Of a stretch of 17,289 nt of DNA, positions 1-7,275 are shown piece after piece. This stretch comes from Glaciecola sp. UBA983 (lineage in GTDB: Bacteria; Pseudomonadota; Gammaproteobacteria; Enterobacterales; Alteromonadaceae). Below the pieces are notes generated by a model that was not told where the DNA came from, did no database searches, and was given only the letters and a program-made list of their open reading frames with translations. The translations under genes were made by a program, and so were the position numbers. The stretch covers positions 1-17,289 of the forward strand of contig DBBN01000037.1 in assembly GCA_002292215.1 (NCBI GenBank). Reading direction: 5' to 3'. Each line of letters opens with the position of its first letter. Within the stretch, counting starts at the first letter, position 1.

Positions 1-776
1 GTTATAACAGACTGTGTGTTTTTTCTGTGCATAGGAAGTAATAACTCGCCGACTGGCATCATGCCACGAACCGCATTACACACAAACACCGAATCAGCAG
101 ACACGAGTTCATGTATACCAAACTCACCAATCACACAATCAATACCATATTCAGAAAACAGGCCTAATAAAAATTGTCGAAACACACCGTTTACACCACA
201 GCGTGAAAGCTCTGGCGTGAACCATTTACCATCTTTGTACCAAAATAAATTTGCGCTGCTGGTTTCGATGAGATGCTGATGAATATCCAAACACAGCAGA
301 TCATCTAAGCCTAATTCATCCGCTTGGCGCTTAAACAATACCTGCTCTAAACGGTTAAGGTGTTTGATCCCTGCTAATAACGGTTGTTCAGCTAAAAATC
401 CCTGTGCAACAGAGATTCGTAAGCTAGACGGATTGGTAGGCAATAGACCTGTGGAAATTAACGCGATAGGATGTTGAGCCATCATTTGGGAATAGCCTCG
501 ACCACCCTCACCTCTAGATATCAGGACCTTAATGACTGATTCAGATTGGCATAACAACGCCGAGGCTTCAAGCTGTTCAGCTAATTCATCCCAGTTATCA
601 ATACTAAAGCCTAAACGCCGTGCATCCGATTTGAGTCGCTGTATATGTAAATCAAGCAACTGTATCGAGTGGTTAGCACATCGCATCGTCGCAAAAAAAC
701 CATCGCCATAATTAAAGGCTCGATCATTAATGCTGACACTAGTCTGTTTTACTGATGATAAAATAGTTAATTTCAT
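1..776 (-). CDS. pabC: Aminodeoxychorismate lyase (partial, C-terminus off the left edge)
   Basis: PLP-dependent fold-type IV enzyme that splits 4-amino-4-deoxychorismate into p-aminobenzoate and pyruvate in cytosolic folate synthesis. I translated it by hand: 258 codons are present, of about 270 expected. Visible are the N-terminal DRAFNYGDGFF block (residues 18-28), the SRGEGGRGYS block (88-97), the GIKHLNRLEQV motif (136-146) whose K138 should carry PLP, and an ETSSANLFW block near residues 171-179. The start MKLTILSS is chosen because it aligns with E. coli PabC, as far as I recall that sequence. It follows fabF as in E. coli, but a terminator and a separate promoter lie between them, so it may be transcribed on its own. 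No Shine-Dalgarno sequence precedes the ATG. The last few residues lie outside the window. Confidence 0.93.
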   Translation of the reverse strand, partial: MKLTILSSVKQTSVSINDRAFNYGDGFFATMRCANHSIQLLDLHIQRLKSDARRLGFSIDNWDELAEQLEASALLCQSESVIKVLISRGEGGRGYSQMMAQHPIALISTGLLPTNPSSLRISVAQGFLAEQPLLAGIKHLNRLEQVLFKRQADELGLDDLLCLDIHQHLIETSSANLFWYKDGKWFTPELSRCGVNGVFRQFLLGLFSEYGIDCVIGEFGIHELVSADSVFVCNAVRGMMPVGELLLPMHRKNTQSVI

Positions 777-782
777 AGCGCT

Positions 783-811
783 ACATTAGACAAAAATGCG
801 TTAATTTTCAA
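783..811 (-). promoter_or_regulatory. Predicted sigma-70 promoter of pabC, start point on or next to the ATG
   Basis: On the minus strand TTGAAA (806-811) is separated by 17 bases from TAATGT (783-788). Counting seven bases on from the -10 box puts the start at about 776, which is the A of the pabC ATG. The predicted mRNA would be leaderless or nearly so, in keeping with the missing ribosome binding site. This rests on sequence matching only. Confidence 0.5.
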
Positions 812-861
812 CTGTTCTTATATATTCTAAGGATCCTGAACAGTACATTTGCTGCAGACAT

Positions 862-888
862 AAAAAAACGCAGGCAAAACCTGCGTTT
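862..888 (-). terminator. Intrinsic terminator after fabF
   Basis: A perfect 9-bp stem (866-874 with 880-888) and a 5-base loop. Read on the minus strand, the 3' arm runs into a tract of seven T residues. It lies 21 bases after the fabF stop and about 85 bases before the pabC start, so it should end transcripts from the fab genes. Confidence 0.85.
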
Positions 889-909
889 AATAGATTGATT
901 GGATATTTT

Positions 910-2151
910 TTAATCAAGGCGTTTAAACAACAACGACCCATTGGTTCCACCAAAACCGAACGAATTACATAATGCATAGGCATGTGCAAACGATTGTGGT
1001 TTATGTGGTACTAAATTCAAATCACAATCAGCACTTGGGTTATCTAAATTGATCGTCGGTGGTGCTAATTTGTCGCGTAACGCTAGGATAGTGAAAATCG
1101 CTTCAACTGAGCCTGCGGCTCCTAACAAATGCCCCGTCATCGATTTCGTAGAACTGATTAACACATCATGTGCAGATTCTTTGAAAATCGATTTTACGGC
1201 TGCTATTTCAGCTTTGTCGCCAGCTGGAGTAGACGTGCCATGGGCGTTGATGTAACCAATTTCAGTTACATTGATACCGGCATCGTTAATTGCATTTTGC
1301 ATTGCAGCTGCAGCACCCTCACCTGTCTCAGGTGGCGATGTCATGTGATACGCATCACCTGACATACCAAAACCAACTAATTCACCATAGATATGCGCGC
1401 CACGCGCTTTAGCATGCTCGTACTCTTCCAGCATCACCACACCAGCACCTTCACCCATCACAAAACCGTCGCGAGCGTCATCCCAAGGACGAGAAGCTTG
1501 TTGAGGATTATCGTTGTTAGTCGATAATGCACGAGCTGATCCAAAGCCGGCCATCGCTAATGGAGTAATCGTTGATTCGGCACCACCAGCAACCATCGCA
1601 TCAGCATCGCCATACGCAATGGTACGAGCAGCAATACCAATGTTATGAACTCCGGTAGTACAAGCAGTTACAACATTTAAATTTGGACCTTTTAGGCCGC
1701 GCATGATAGATAAAAATCCAGAGACCATATTGGTGATGGTAGAAGGAACAAAAAATGGCGACACACGACGAGGACCACTTTTTAATAATTTGATATGGTT
1801 TTCTTCGATCAGTGGCAAGCCGCCAATACCCGAACCAATAGCGACACCTACACGAGGGGCAGTTTGTTCATTAACAGGGTAATTAGCATCGTCAAGCGCT
1901 TGGATACCCGCTGCGATACCAAGCTGAATAAACCGATCCATTTTTTTAGTTTCTTTTTTCTCGATGTATTCAGTAGGATCAAAATCAGTGGCTTCGCCAG
2001 CGAAACGCGTACTATAGTCCGTCGCATCAAAATGGGTAATCGGACCGATACCTGATTTTCCTGCCAAAATATTCTTCCAAGTGGTATCAACATCGTTGCC
2101 CACTGGAGTAATAAGACCTAAACCAGTGACTACTACTCTTCTTTTAGCCAT
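910..2151 (-). CDS. fabF: 3-oxoacyl-[acyl-carrier-protein] synthase II
   Basis: Condensing enzyme of type II fatty acid synthesis. It extends acyl chains by two carbons from malonyl-ACP, and in E. coli it is the KAS that makes cis-vaccenate and responds to temperature. The protein has 413 residues, the usual length. The catalytic triad is visible: C164 in [10 protein letters not shown]304 in [11 protein letters not shown] and H341 in TGHLLGAAG, with K336 and the glycine-rich FGFGGTNG end. I start at [10 protein letters not shown] (2151) and not at the upstream in-frame codon at 2178, because homologues begin here and GGAG lies about eight bases before this ATG. It follows acpP after 72 bases that contain a terminator-like hairpin, so its level may be set below that of acpP. 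Confidence 0.97.
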   Translation of the reverse strand: MAKRRVVVTGLGLITPVGNDVDTTWKNILAGKSGIGPITHFDATDYSTRFAGEATDFDPTEYIEKKETKKMDRFIQLGIAAGIQALDDANYPVNEQTAPRVGVAIGSGIGGLPLIEENHIKLLKSGPRRVSPFFVPSTITNMVSGFLSIMRGLKGPNLNVVTACTTGVHNIGIAARTIAYGDADAMVAGGAESTITPLAMAGFGSARALSTNNDNPQQASRPWDDARDGFVMGEGAGVVMLEEYEHAKARGAHIYGELVGFGMSGDAYHMTSPPETGEGAAAAMQNAINDAGINVTEIGYINAHGTSTPAGDKAEIAAVKSIFKESAHDVLISSTKSMTGHLLGAAGSVEAIFTILALRDKLAPPTINLDNPSADCDLNLVPHKPQSFAHAYALCNSFGFGGTNGSLLFKRLD

Positions 2152-2181
2152 GGAGTTCTCCGTATTTTTTCTATACAAATA

Positions 2182-2208
2182 AAAAACGGCCCGTAATGAG
2201 CCGTTTTT
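2182..2208 (-). terminator. Terminator or attenuator between acpP and fabF
   Basis: A 9-bp inverted repeat (2182-2190 with 2200-2208) has a GCCG core and a 9-base loop. On the minus strand the stem ends in six T residues. It lies 15 bases after the acpP stop and 30 bases before the fabF start. No convincing promoter follows it, so I infer partial termination with readthrough into fabF. Confidence 0.7.
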
Positions 2209-2223
2209 ATATAAATCTATTAA

Positions 2224-2463
2224 TTACGCGCCGTTGTTAGCATTGACATAGTCAATTGCAGACTGGACTGTAGTAATTTTTTCAGCTTCTTCATCTGGAA
2301 TCTCAGTATCAAACTCGTCTTCTAGAGCCATTACTAACTCAACAGTATCCAAAGAATCCGCGCCTAAATCGTCAACAAATGATGCTTCTGATTTTACTTC
2401 TTCTTCTTTTACGCCAAGTTGTTCGATGATGATTTTCTTTACGCGTTCTTCGATGTTACTCAT
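2224..2463 (-). CDS. acpP: Acyl carrier protein
   Basis: Small acidic cytosolic protein that carries growing acyl chains on a 4'-phosphopantetheine arm and hands them to the Fab enzymes and to acyl-transfer enzymes. It has 79 residues, the normal size. S37 in the [15 protein letters not shown] motif is the expected attachment site. The start [10 protein letters not shown] (2463) is preferred over an in-frame ATG at 2532, because the family begins here and AAGGGA sits about nine bases before it. The upstream stretch would read as a lysine-rich, un-ACP-like extension. It has its own strong-looking promoter and a leader of about 108 bases with two hairpins, which fits the very high expression of ACP in other bacteria. 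Confidence 0.98.
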   Translation of the reverse strand: MSNIEERVKKIIIEQLGVKEEEVKSEASFVDDLGADSLDTVELVMALEDEFDTEIPDEEAEKITTVQSAIDYVNANNGA

Positions 2464-2515
2464 GTTGTATATTCCCTTGATTGACTTGGAAAAAATTTTC
2501 GCTAGTTTATTTTGC

Positions 2516-2566
2516 ATTGCCACTATATGCAAGTGACAATTAAGTTTTACAATGTGGTCGAACCAC
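2516..2566 (-). promoter_or_regulatory. Structured 5' leader of acpP (two hairpins)
   Basis: Two inverted repeats lie in the predicted acpP leader. Positions 2516-2524 pair with 2532-2540 (one C-A mismatch, 7-base loop). GTGGT and ACCAC (2554-2558 and 2562-2566) enclose a 3-base loop. They may protect a highly expressed mRNA. The second could instead be a protein-binding palindrome. Confidence 0.45.
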
Positions 2567-2577
2567 GATTCGAATGA

Positions 2578-2606
2578 ATATTAGACAAATTGAGCGTATT
2601 TCTCAA
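2578..2606 (-). promoter_or_regulatory. Predicted sigma-70 promoter of acpP
   Basis: On the minus strand TTGAGA (2601-2606) is followed after exactly 17 bases by TAATAT (2578-2583). The predicted start lies near 2571, giving a leader of about 108 bases before the acpP ATG. It is one of the best promoter matches in the window and makes acpP-fabF separately transcribable from the upstream fab genes. Confidence 0.65.
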
Positions 2607-2654
2607 GGTTTGTCGGCAATTTTCATGTTTATTCGATTTATAAGCAATAGGCTA

Positions 2655-2673
2655 TTGTTGATAAAATCAACAA
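2655..2673 (-). other. Hairpin just after the fabG stop codon
   Basis: A perfect AT-rich 8-bp inverted repeat with a 3-base loop (2655-2662 and 2666-2673) starts five bases after the fabG stop. No T tract follows on the minus strand, so it is a poor intrinsic terminator. It may mark or protect the 3' end of the plsX-fabHDG message ahead of the acpP promoter. Confidence 0.4.
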
Positions 2674-2678
2674 GTTAC

Positions 2679-3410
2679 CTACCCCATATACATGCCGCCA
2701 TTGACATGAATCGTTTCGCCAGTGATATATGCAGCCACATCACTTGCTAAAAATGCAACCGTCCCCGCAATTTCTTCTGGATGACCTAAGCGGTTAGCTG
2801 GCACATCTTTAAAAATCGCTTCTTTTTGTTCATCACTGAGTACTTTAGTCATATCAGTATCAATAAAACCCGGTGACACAACATTCACAGTAATACCGCG
2901 AGAAGCGACTTCACGTGCCATTGATTTACTAAAACCAATCACACCGGCTTTAGCCGCTGCGTAGTTAGCTTGCCCTGGGTTACCTGTAGAGCCAACAACG
3001 GATCCGATATTGATGATACGACCATAACGCTTTTTCATCATACCGCGTAATACTGCTTTAGATAAGGCAAAAATTGACGTCAAGTTAGTGTTAATAATCG
3101 CATTCCACTCGTCATCTTTCATTCGCATTAACAAGTTATCACGAGTAATTCCTGCGTTATTGACGAGGATATCAACTGTACCATGTTGGGCAGTAATGTC
3201 ACTGATGAGTGCAGCAATGGCCCCTTCTTCAGTCACATTCAAGACTTTACCTGTTCCGTTATCACCTAAATACTCACTAATCGCTGCAGCACCAGATTCA
3301 CTGGTTGCCGTACCAATTACAAAGGTATTCTCGTTCACGAGGGCTAATGCACACGCTTTACCTATGCCGCGTGAAGCGCCGGTCACTAATATTATTTTTT
3401 TATCTGACAT
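2679..3410 (-). CDS. fabG: 3-oxoacyl-[acyl-carrier-protein] reductase
   Basis: NADPH-dependent short-chain dehydrogenase/reductase that reduces 3-oxoacyl-ACP to (R)-3-hydroxyacyl-ACP, the first reduction in each elongation cycle. The 243 residues match the family's usual length. The Rossmann glycine motif TGASRGIG is at residues 10-17, NNAG at 84-87, and the catalytic residues N109, S137, Y150 and K154 (in YAAAK) are all present. The C-terminal ITGETIHVNGGMYM block is typical. The start at 3410 has AAGAG about eight bases upstream. It lies 36 bases after fabD and is likely cotranscribed with fabH and fabD. No abnormality is seen. Confidence 0.97.
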   Translation of the reverse strand: MSDKKIILVTGASRGIGKACALALVNENTFVIGTATSESGAAAISEYLGDNGTGKVLNVTEEGAIAALISDITAQHGTVDILVNNAGITRDNLLMRMKDDEWNAIINTNLTSIFALSKAVLRGMMKKRYGRIINIGSVVGSTGNPGQANYAAAKAGVIGFSKSMAREVASRGITVNVVSPGFIDTDMTKVLSDEQKEAIFKDVPANRLGHPEEIAGTVAFLASDVAAYITGETIHVNGGMYMG

Positions 3411-3446
3411 GATGTGTTCTCTTAATAGGTTGCTGCAATATTGCGT

Positions 3447-4379
3447 TTAATATGCAATGAGCTGTTCTGGCTGATTTACGCTATGCGTGGTTAGCCCTTT
3501 ATCAATTCGTTTTATTAGTCCCGTTAATACTTTGCCTGGACCAATTTCTAAAACAGTATCTACACCATGCTGAGCAAACGATTCAACCGTTTTGGTCCAC
3601 TGGACAGGACATGATAACTGACGCACTAACGCATTTTTAATTGCTGACGCATCTTGTTCAATAGCCACATCGACATTATTAATAAATGGTACTGTCGGCT
3701 CATTGAATGTGACCGTCGCTAATAACTGCGCTAGCGATTCAGCAGCAGGATCCATTAATGCACAATGCGATGGAACGGAAACCGCTAAAGGTAATGCACG
3801 TTTTGCTCCAGCAGCCTTACATGCAGCAGCTGCTATTTCGGCTGCCTTTGCTGTACCAGCAATAACAACTTGGCCTGGCGAGTTAAAATTAACTGCCGCG
3901 ACGACTTCGCCGCTATCGGTTTGCGCTTGAGCACATGCAGCAATAATCGCGACATCATCTAAGCCAATAATGGCATACATAGCACCTGCGCCAGGCTTTA
4001 CAGCAGCTTGCATAAATTCACCACGTGCCTTAACTAATTTAACACCGTCTTCAAGTGACAATACGCCACTACACACTAATGCAGAATATTCGCCTAAACT
4101 ATGCCCAGCCATGATAGTAGGCGTAAACGGTGCTACGTCTTGTAATGCACGATAAATAGCAACACTGGCTGTTAATAACGCAGGCTGTGTGACATGTGTT
4201 TGATTCAGTTCTTCATTTGGATCATTGACCACAACATCCCACAGATCATAACCTAATGCCGCAGAAGCTTGTGTAAATGTTTCAGCCACAATTGGCGTAG
4301 ATGCAGCTAATTCATTTAGCATGCCTTGAGATTGTGAGCCTTGGCCTGGAAAGACGCAGGCAATGGTTGATTGACTCAT
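3447..4379 (-). CDS. fabD: Malonyl-CoA-[acyl-carrier-protein] transacylase
   Basis: Moves the malonyl group from CoA to ACP, supplying the extender unit for every condensation in the cytosolic type II pathway. It has 310 residues, against about 309 in E. coli. The PGQGSQ motif is at residues 11-16, the nucleophile S94 lies in GHSLGEY, R119 is in the KARGEFM block, and H205 is in VPSHCALM. The start at 4379 is supported by AAGGA about eight bases upstream. The 46-base gap from fabH contains a 14-base repeat that also covers the end of fabH. Order and spacing imply an operon with fabH and fabG. Confidence 0.97.
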   Translation of the reverse strand: MSQSTIACVFPGQGSQSQGMLNELAASTPIVAETFTQASAALGYDLWDVVVNDPNEELNQTHVTQPALLTASVAIYRALQDVAPFTPTIMAGHSLGEYSALVCSGVLSLEDGVKLVKARGEFMQAAVKPGAGAMYAIIGLDDVAIIAACAQAQTDSGEVVAAVNFNSPGQVVIAGTAKAAEIAAAACKAAGAKRALPLAVSVPSHCALMDPAAESLAQLLATVTFNEPTVPFINNVDVAIEQDASAIKNALVRQLSCPVQWTKTVESFAQHGVDTVLEIGPGKVLTGLIKRIDKGLTTHSVNQPEQLIAY

Positions 4380-4395
4380 TCTAATATCCTTAAAA

Positions 4396-4437
4396 ATTTA
4401 ATAACGTGCTTTTAATAACCTGCTTTTAATAACGTAC
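4396..4437 (-). repeat. Three tandem 14-base repeats at the fabH 3' end
   Basis: Three contiguous 14-base units lie at 4424-4437, 4410-4423 and 4396-4409. Any two differ at only two positions. On the minus strand the first unit, GTACGTTATTAAAA, is the end of fabH with its TAA stop. The next two fill the spacer towards the fabD ribosome binding site. It looks like local slippage duplication of the gene end. Confidence 0.85.
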
Positions 4438-5385
4438 TAGGGCTGATGCCCACGCAAATCCGCCACCAAACGCTTCTAACAATAAATGTTGTCCACGTTG
4501 TATACGACCATCTTTAATTGCAGCATCTAAAGCGGTAGGCACGGTTGCGGCAGAAGTATTACCATGATGTTCAAGCGTCAACACAACTTGATCCAAAGAC
4601 ATATTCAACTTCTTCGCTGTCGCTTTGATAATTCGGTAATTAGCTTGATGCGGAACCAACCAATCTAATTGTGATTTATCCATATTATTGGCTGCAAGGG
4701 TTTCTTCCACCACTTCGCTTAATTTGGTTACGGCAACTTTAAATACTTCATTACCTTTCATGATGCCCCAATTATCATGCACTGAGGCCTCATCACCGCG
4801 TGTTGGATTGCCGACATATAATAAATCTGAATGTGAACCTGCTGCATGAATATGGGTAGATAAAATCCCTGGCTCTTCGCTGGCTTCAATGATGGTTGCA
4901 CCTGCACCGTCACCAAATAAGATCACCATCGAGCGATCATTCGGATCAACCATGCGTGTCAGACAGTCAGTACCGATCACTAGGATGCGTTTTGCCATCC
5001 CTGATTTGATATATTGGTCTGCTACACTTAAGGCATAACAGTAGCCTGCACACGCAGCAGCAACATCAAATGCAGGAATGCCATCAATCTCTAAAATGCC
5101 TTGGATCTCACAGGCTGTAGAAGGAAAGGCATTTTTGCCTGACGTGGTTGCACATACAATCATATCGATAGTCGATTTATCTATTCCTGCATGCTCAATC
5201 GCGACTTTCGCCGCCTCAGCTCCCATCGTGCCGGCAGTTTCATCTGGACCGATAATATGACGCTGACGGATCCCTGTACGATCAGTGATCCACTCATCGG
5301 TCGTATCGACCATTTGTTCAAGGTCAGCATTAGTAAGTACGTTAGAAGGAAAATAACTTCCCGTACCAATAAATCGAGAATACAT
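4426..5385 (-). CDS. fabH: 3-oxoacyl-[acyl-carrier-protein] synthase III
   Basis: Starts fatty acid synthesis by condensing acetyl-CoA with malonyl-ACP. The 319 residues are close to the family's usual 317. The catalytic triad is C112 in [11 protein letters not shown]246 in VPHQANYRI and N276 in HHGNTSAA; the C-terminal [11 protein letters not shown] block is also present. In the second motif a tyrosine stands where E. coli has leucine (HQANLRI), a conservative-looking variant. The start at 5385 aligns with homologues. The only visible Shine-Dalgarno is GGAG about 12 bases upstream, inside the last codons of plsX, which suggests translational coupling across the nine-base gap. Its stop codon is the first unit of a tandem repeat. 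Confidence 0.97.
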   Translation of the reverse strand: MYSRFIGTGSYFPSNVLTNADLEQMVDTTDEWITDRTGIRQRHIIGPDETAGTMGAEAAKVAIEHAGIDKSTIDMIVCATTSGKNAFPSTACEIQGILEIDGIPAFDVAAACAGYCYALSVADQYIKSGMAKRILVIGTDCLTRMVDPNDRSMVILFGDGAGATIIEASEEPGILSTHIHAAGSHSDLLYVGNPTRGDEASVHDNWGIMKGNEVFKVAVTKLSEVVEETLAANNMDKSQLDWLVPHQANYRIIKATAKKLNMSLDQVVLTLEHHGNTSAATVPTALDAAIKDGRIQRGQHLLLEAFGGGFAWASALVRY

Positions 5386-5394
5386 GATTGTTGA

Positions 5395-6417
5395 TTACTC
5401 CAGCAGAATATCTTCTATTGTGGTTTTTATTTTTGTAGGGACTTGTTGCTCAACTTCATGGACAGCTTGCTCGATGGCATGGAAAACTGCATTGGCTGAG
5501 GCATTCCCATGGCTCTTTATTACAATACCCTGCAATCCTATCAAACTCGCACCATTATACTGGTCAGCTTTCATTTTTTTTAACAAGCGACGGAACAACG
5601 GTAACGCAATGATTGATAAAAGTTTATGCAGCCAAGATGACTGTGCAGTTCGCTGAATTTCATTCAATAAAAACTTGGCAATACCTTCACTTGTTTTGAG
5701 TGCAACGTTCCCAGTAAAGCCGTCTGTCACGATCACATCAGCTTTACCAGTAAATAAATCCGTCCCTTCAACATAACCAATATAATTCAGCGAAGGAGTA
5801 TGACTAATCAGTGAATCCGCGACTTTTATTTGAGCATTGCCTTTATTGTTTTCTTCACCCACATTCAACAAAGCTATACGAGGATGCTTAATATCGGTTA
5901 AATGTTGCACTAAGACTGAGCCCATCACTGCATTTTGAAATAATGTTTCAGCATCATGGCTTACGTTTGCACCTAAATCTAGTAGCCAAACAGGCGTAGA
6001 ATTTTGGGTTGGTAACGAAGTGATTAATGCAGGCCGAGTAATACCCGGTAAAGTACGCAATATATAAGAGGCTAAAGCAAATAATGCACCGGTATTCCCG
6101 GCACTGACACACGCATCCGCTCTGCCATCTTTAACTAATTCGATTGCGCGACGCATAGAGGCGTCTTTTTTGTGACGCAGCACAAATGAAGGCTTATCAG
6201 CCATTGTGATTTCGTCTTGGCAATGAAAAATAGTAATGCGCGAAGCAATATCTGATTTTAGCTCATGGGTATTTAATGCAATCTGTTGTGCATTACCACA
6301 GGCTATGATGTGTAAATTGGGGTGTGCTTGCAGCGCTTGAACCGCTCCAGCAAGAATGATTGGGGGGCCAATATCGCCCCCCATCGCATCTAACGCAATC
6401 GTTAGTGTAGGCATCAT
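5395..6417 (-). CDS. plsX: Phosphate acyltransferase PlsX
   Basis: Peripheral membrane enzyme that turns acyl-ACP into acyl-phosphate, the acyl donor for PlsY in phosphatidic acid synthesis, so it links the fab genes to phospholipids. It has 340 residues. Signature blocks are LDAMGGD near the N-terminus, CVSAGNTGAL, LDLGANV, LLNVGEE, VTDGFTGNVALK and DQYNGASLIGLQGIVIKSHG. It is about 16 residues shorter than E. coli PlsX, mainly at the C-terminus. Two ATG codons stand in tandem (6417 and 6414) and neither has a clear Shine-Dalgarno sequence. The gene begins nine bases after rpmF, so coupling to rpmF translation is likely. E. coli and many relatives keep the same rpmF-plsX-fabH order. Confidence 0.96.
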   Translation of the reverse strand: MMPTLTIALDAMGGDIGPPIILAGAVQALQAHPNLHIIACGNAQQIALNTHELKSDIASRITIFHCQDEITMADKPSFVLRHKKDASMRRAIELVKDGRADACVSAGNTGALFALASYILRTLPGITRPALITSLPTQNSTPVWLLDLGANVSHDAETLFQNAVMGSVLVQHLTDIKHPRIALLNVGEENNKGNAQIKVADSLISHTPSLNYIGYVEGTDLFTGKADVIVTDGFTGNVALKTSEGIAKFLLNEIQRTAQSSWLHKLLSIIALPLFRRLLKKMKADQYNGASLIGLQGIVIKSHGNASANAVFHAIEQAVHEVEQQVPTKIKTTIEDILLE

Positions 6418-6426
6418 GAAATTGGC

Positions 6427-6597
6427 TTACGCGCCAATAACTTTTTTGCCCATGTAGAAACCGTCCGCAGTCACATGGTGACGACGGTGAGTTTCACCTG
6501 ATGTAGAATCAACAGACAAAGTAGCGCCTGTTAACGCATCATGTGAACGACGCGTACCACGTTTAGCACGTGTTTTACGATTTTTTTGTACAGCCAT
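6427..6597 (-). CDS. rpmF: 50S ribosomal protein L32
   Basis: Small basic protein of the large ribosomal subunit. It is too short for many gene finders; I translated it by hand as 56 residues starting [20 protein letters not shown] and ending [11 protein letters not shown]. This matches the bL32 family, including the [10 protein letters not shown] block, and E. coli L32 has nearly the same length. The start at 6597 has a strong AGGAG six bases upstream. It begins three bases after the yceD stop and ends nine bases before plsX, so yceD, rpmF and plsX form one transcript unit. In E. coli too, this unit joins ribosome and lipid synthesis. Confidence 0.97.
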   Translation of the reverse strand: MAVQKNRKTRAKRGTRRSHDALTGATLSVDSTSGETHRRHHVTADGFYMGKKVIGA

Positions 6598-6600
6598 AAA

Positions 6601-7131
6601 TTACTCCTGGTCTCGCTTAAGTTCTTGTAAAACCGCAAATGGGTTTTGTCGCTCTTGCTCCGGTTCGAGTATACCGAACGTCATATCGTCTTTGGTTACT
6701 GTGCACGCATCCTCTGCATGGAGCGCAACAATAGGTAAAGCAATAATCAATTCATCCTCGAATAATTGCAGTAGACTCACTATTCCGTGTTCATCAACTT
6801 CAACCGGCTCGTAAGCCTCTGGTAACTCCAGTTCGTCAATATCAGGCCCCTGCACGGGCGTGAAACAATAATCGACATGCACTGTTTGCTCTAGGAGCGA
6901 ATTACACCGTTGACAGATAAGTTTCGCTGTCGTGTCTAGTGTTCCGTGAAACAAAGTAAGACTCTGCGCGTCTTTTTCAAACTTAGCCTCGACGTGAATC
7001 ACATCGGCACAACTAACGACTGCTGCTTGCCACCTAGGCATATCCGAAGCATTAAAAACGCCAGAATACTCTGAACATTTATTAGCACTTTTGATAGGGT
7101 CAATGGTTTTTGGCAATTTTACTTTCTGCAT
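6601..7131 (-). CDS. yceD: YceD family protein (DUF177), 23S rRNA accumulation factor
   Basis: Member of the DUF177 family, which is linked genetically to 23S rRNA accumulation in bacteria and plastids; the biochemical role is not settled. The 176 residues start MQKVKLPKTIDP, matching the E. coli start as I recall it. A CQRC pair (C73, C76) sits in the middle, followed by YCFTPV, LPEAYEPVEVDE, EDELIIALPIV and the C-terminal QNPFAVLQELKR block. It heads the yceD-rpmF-plsX unit. No Shine-Dalgarno precedes the ATG, and a promoter -10 box ends only about nine bases upstream, so translation may begin on an almost leaderless message. It is divergent from maf across 144 bases. Confidence 0.93.
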   Translation of the reverse strand: MQKVKLPKTIDPIKSANKCSEYSGVFNASDMPRWQAAVVSCADVIHVEAKFEKDAQSLTLFHGTLDTTAKLICQRCNSLLEQTVHVDYCFTPVQGPDIDELELPEAYEPVEVDEHGIVSLLQLFEDELIIALPIVALHAEDACTVTKDDMTFGILEPEQERQNPFAVLQELKRDQE

Positions 7132-7140
7132 AACGCGCGC

Positions 7141-7169
7141 ATCTTATAGATATATCCTGTAATAGTCAA
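7141..7169 (-). promoter_or_regulatory. Predicted promoter of yceD-rpmF-plsX with GC-rich discriminator
   Basis: On the minus strand TTGACT (7164-7169) is followed after 17 bases by TAAGAT (7141-7146). An overlapping TATAAG two bases upstream is an alternative -10 box with a short 15-base spacer. GCGCGCG follows directly, the kind of GC-rich discriminator typical of stringently controlled promoters. The predicted start lies three to five bases before the yceD ATG. Confidence 0.55.
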
Positions 7170-7206
7170 TCAAATCGAGGTGATTTGCGTGACAAAAGCT
7201 TAATTA

Positions 7207-7235
7207 TTGGCATTTGTGCTCGATACGCCTAATAT
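7207..7235 (+). promoter_or_regulatory. Predicted sigma-70 promoter of maf
   Basis: TTGGCA (7207-7212), a 17-base spacer and TAATAT (7230-7235). The predicted start near 7242 gives a leader of about 34 bases. No good Shine-Dalgarno is seen before the maf ATG. The promoter is divergent from the yceD promoter, with about 37 bases between their -35 boxes. Confidence 0.65.
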
Positions 7236-7275
7236 AGACAAATCCAAGACTTTATTGCGCAGATAATTAAACTTT

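Noticed and set aside
16..279. 87-codon plus-strand open frame at the left edge
   Set aside because: It lies wholly antisense to pabC, which has clear family motifs in the other strand, and its translation resembles no family.
2464..2532. 23-codon N-terminal extension of AcpP from an upstream ATG
   Set aside because: ACP homologues start at [10 protein letters not shown], the ribosome site fits that ATG, and the extension covers the hairpin leader.
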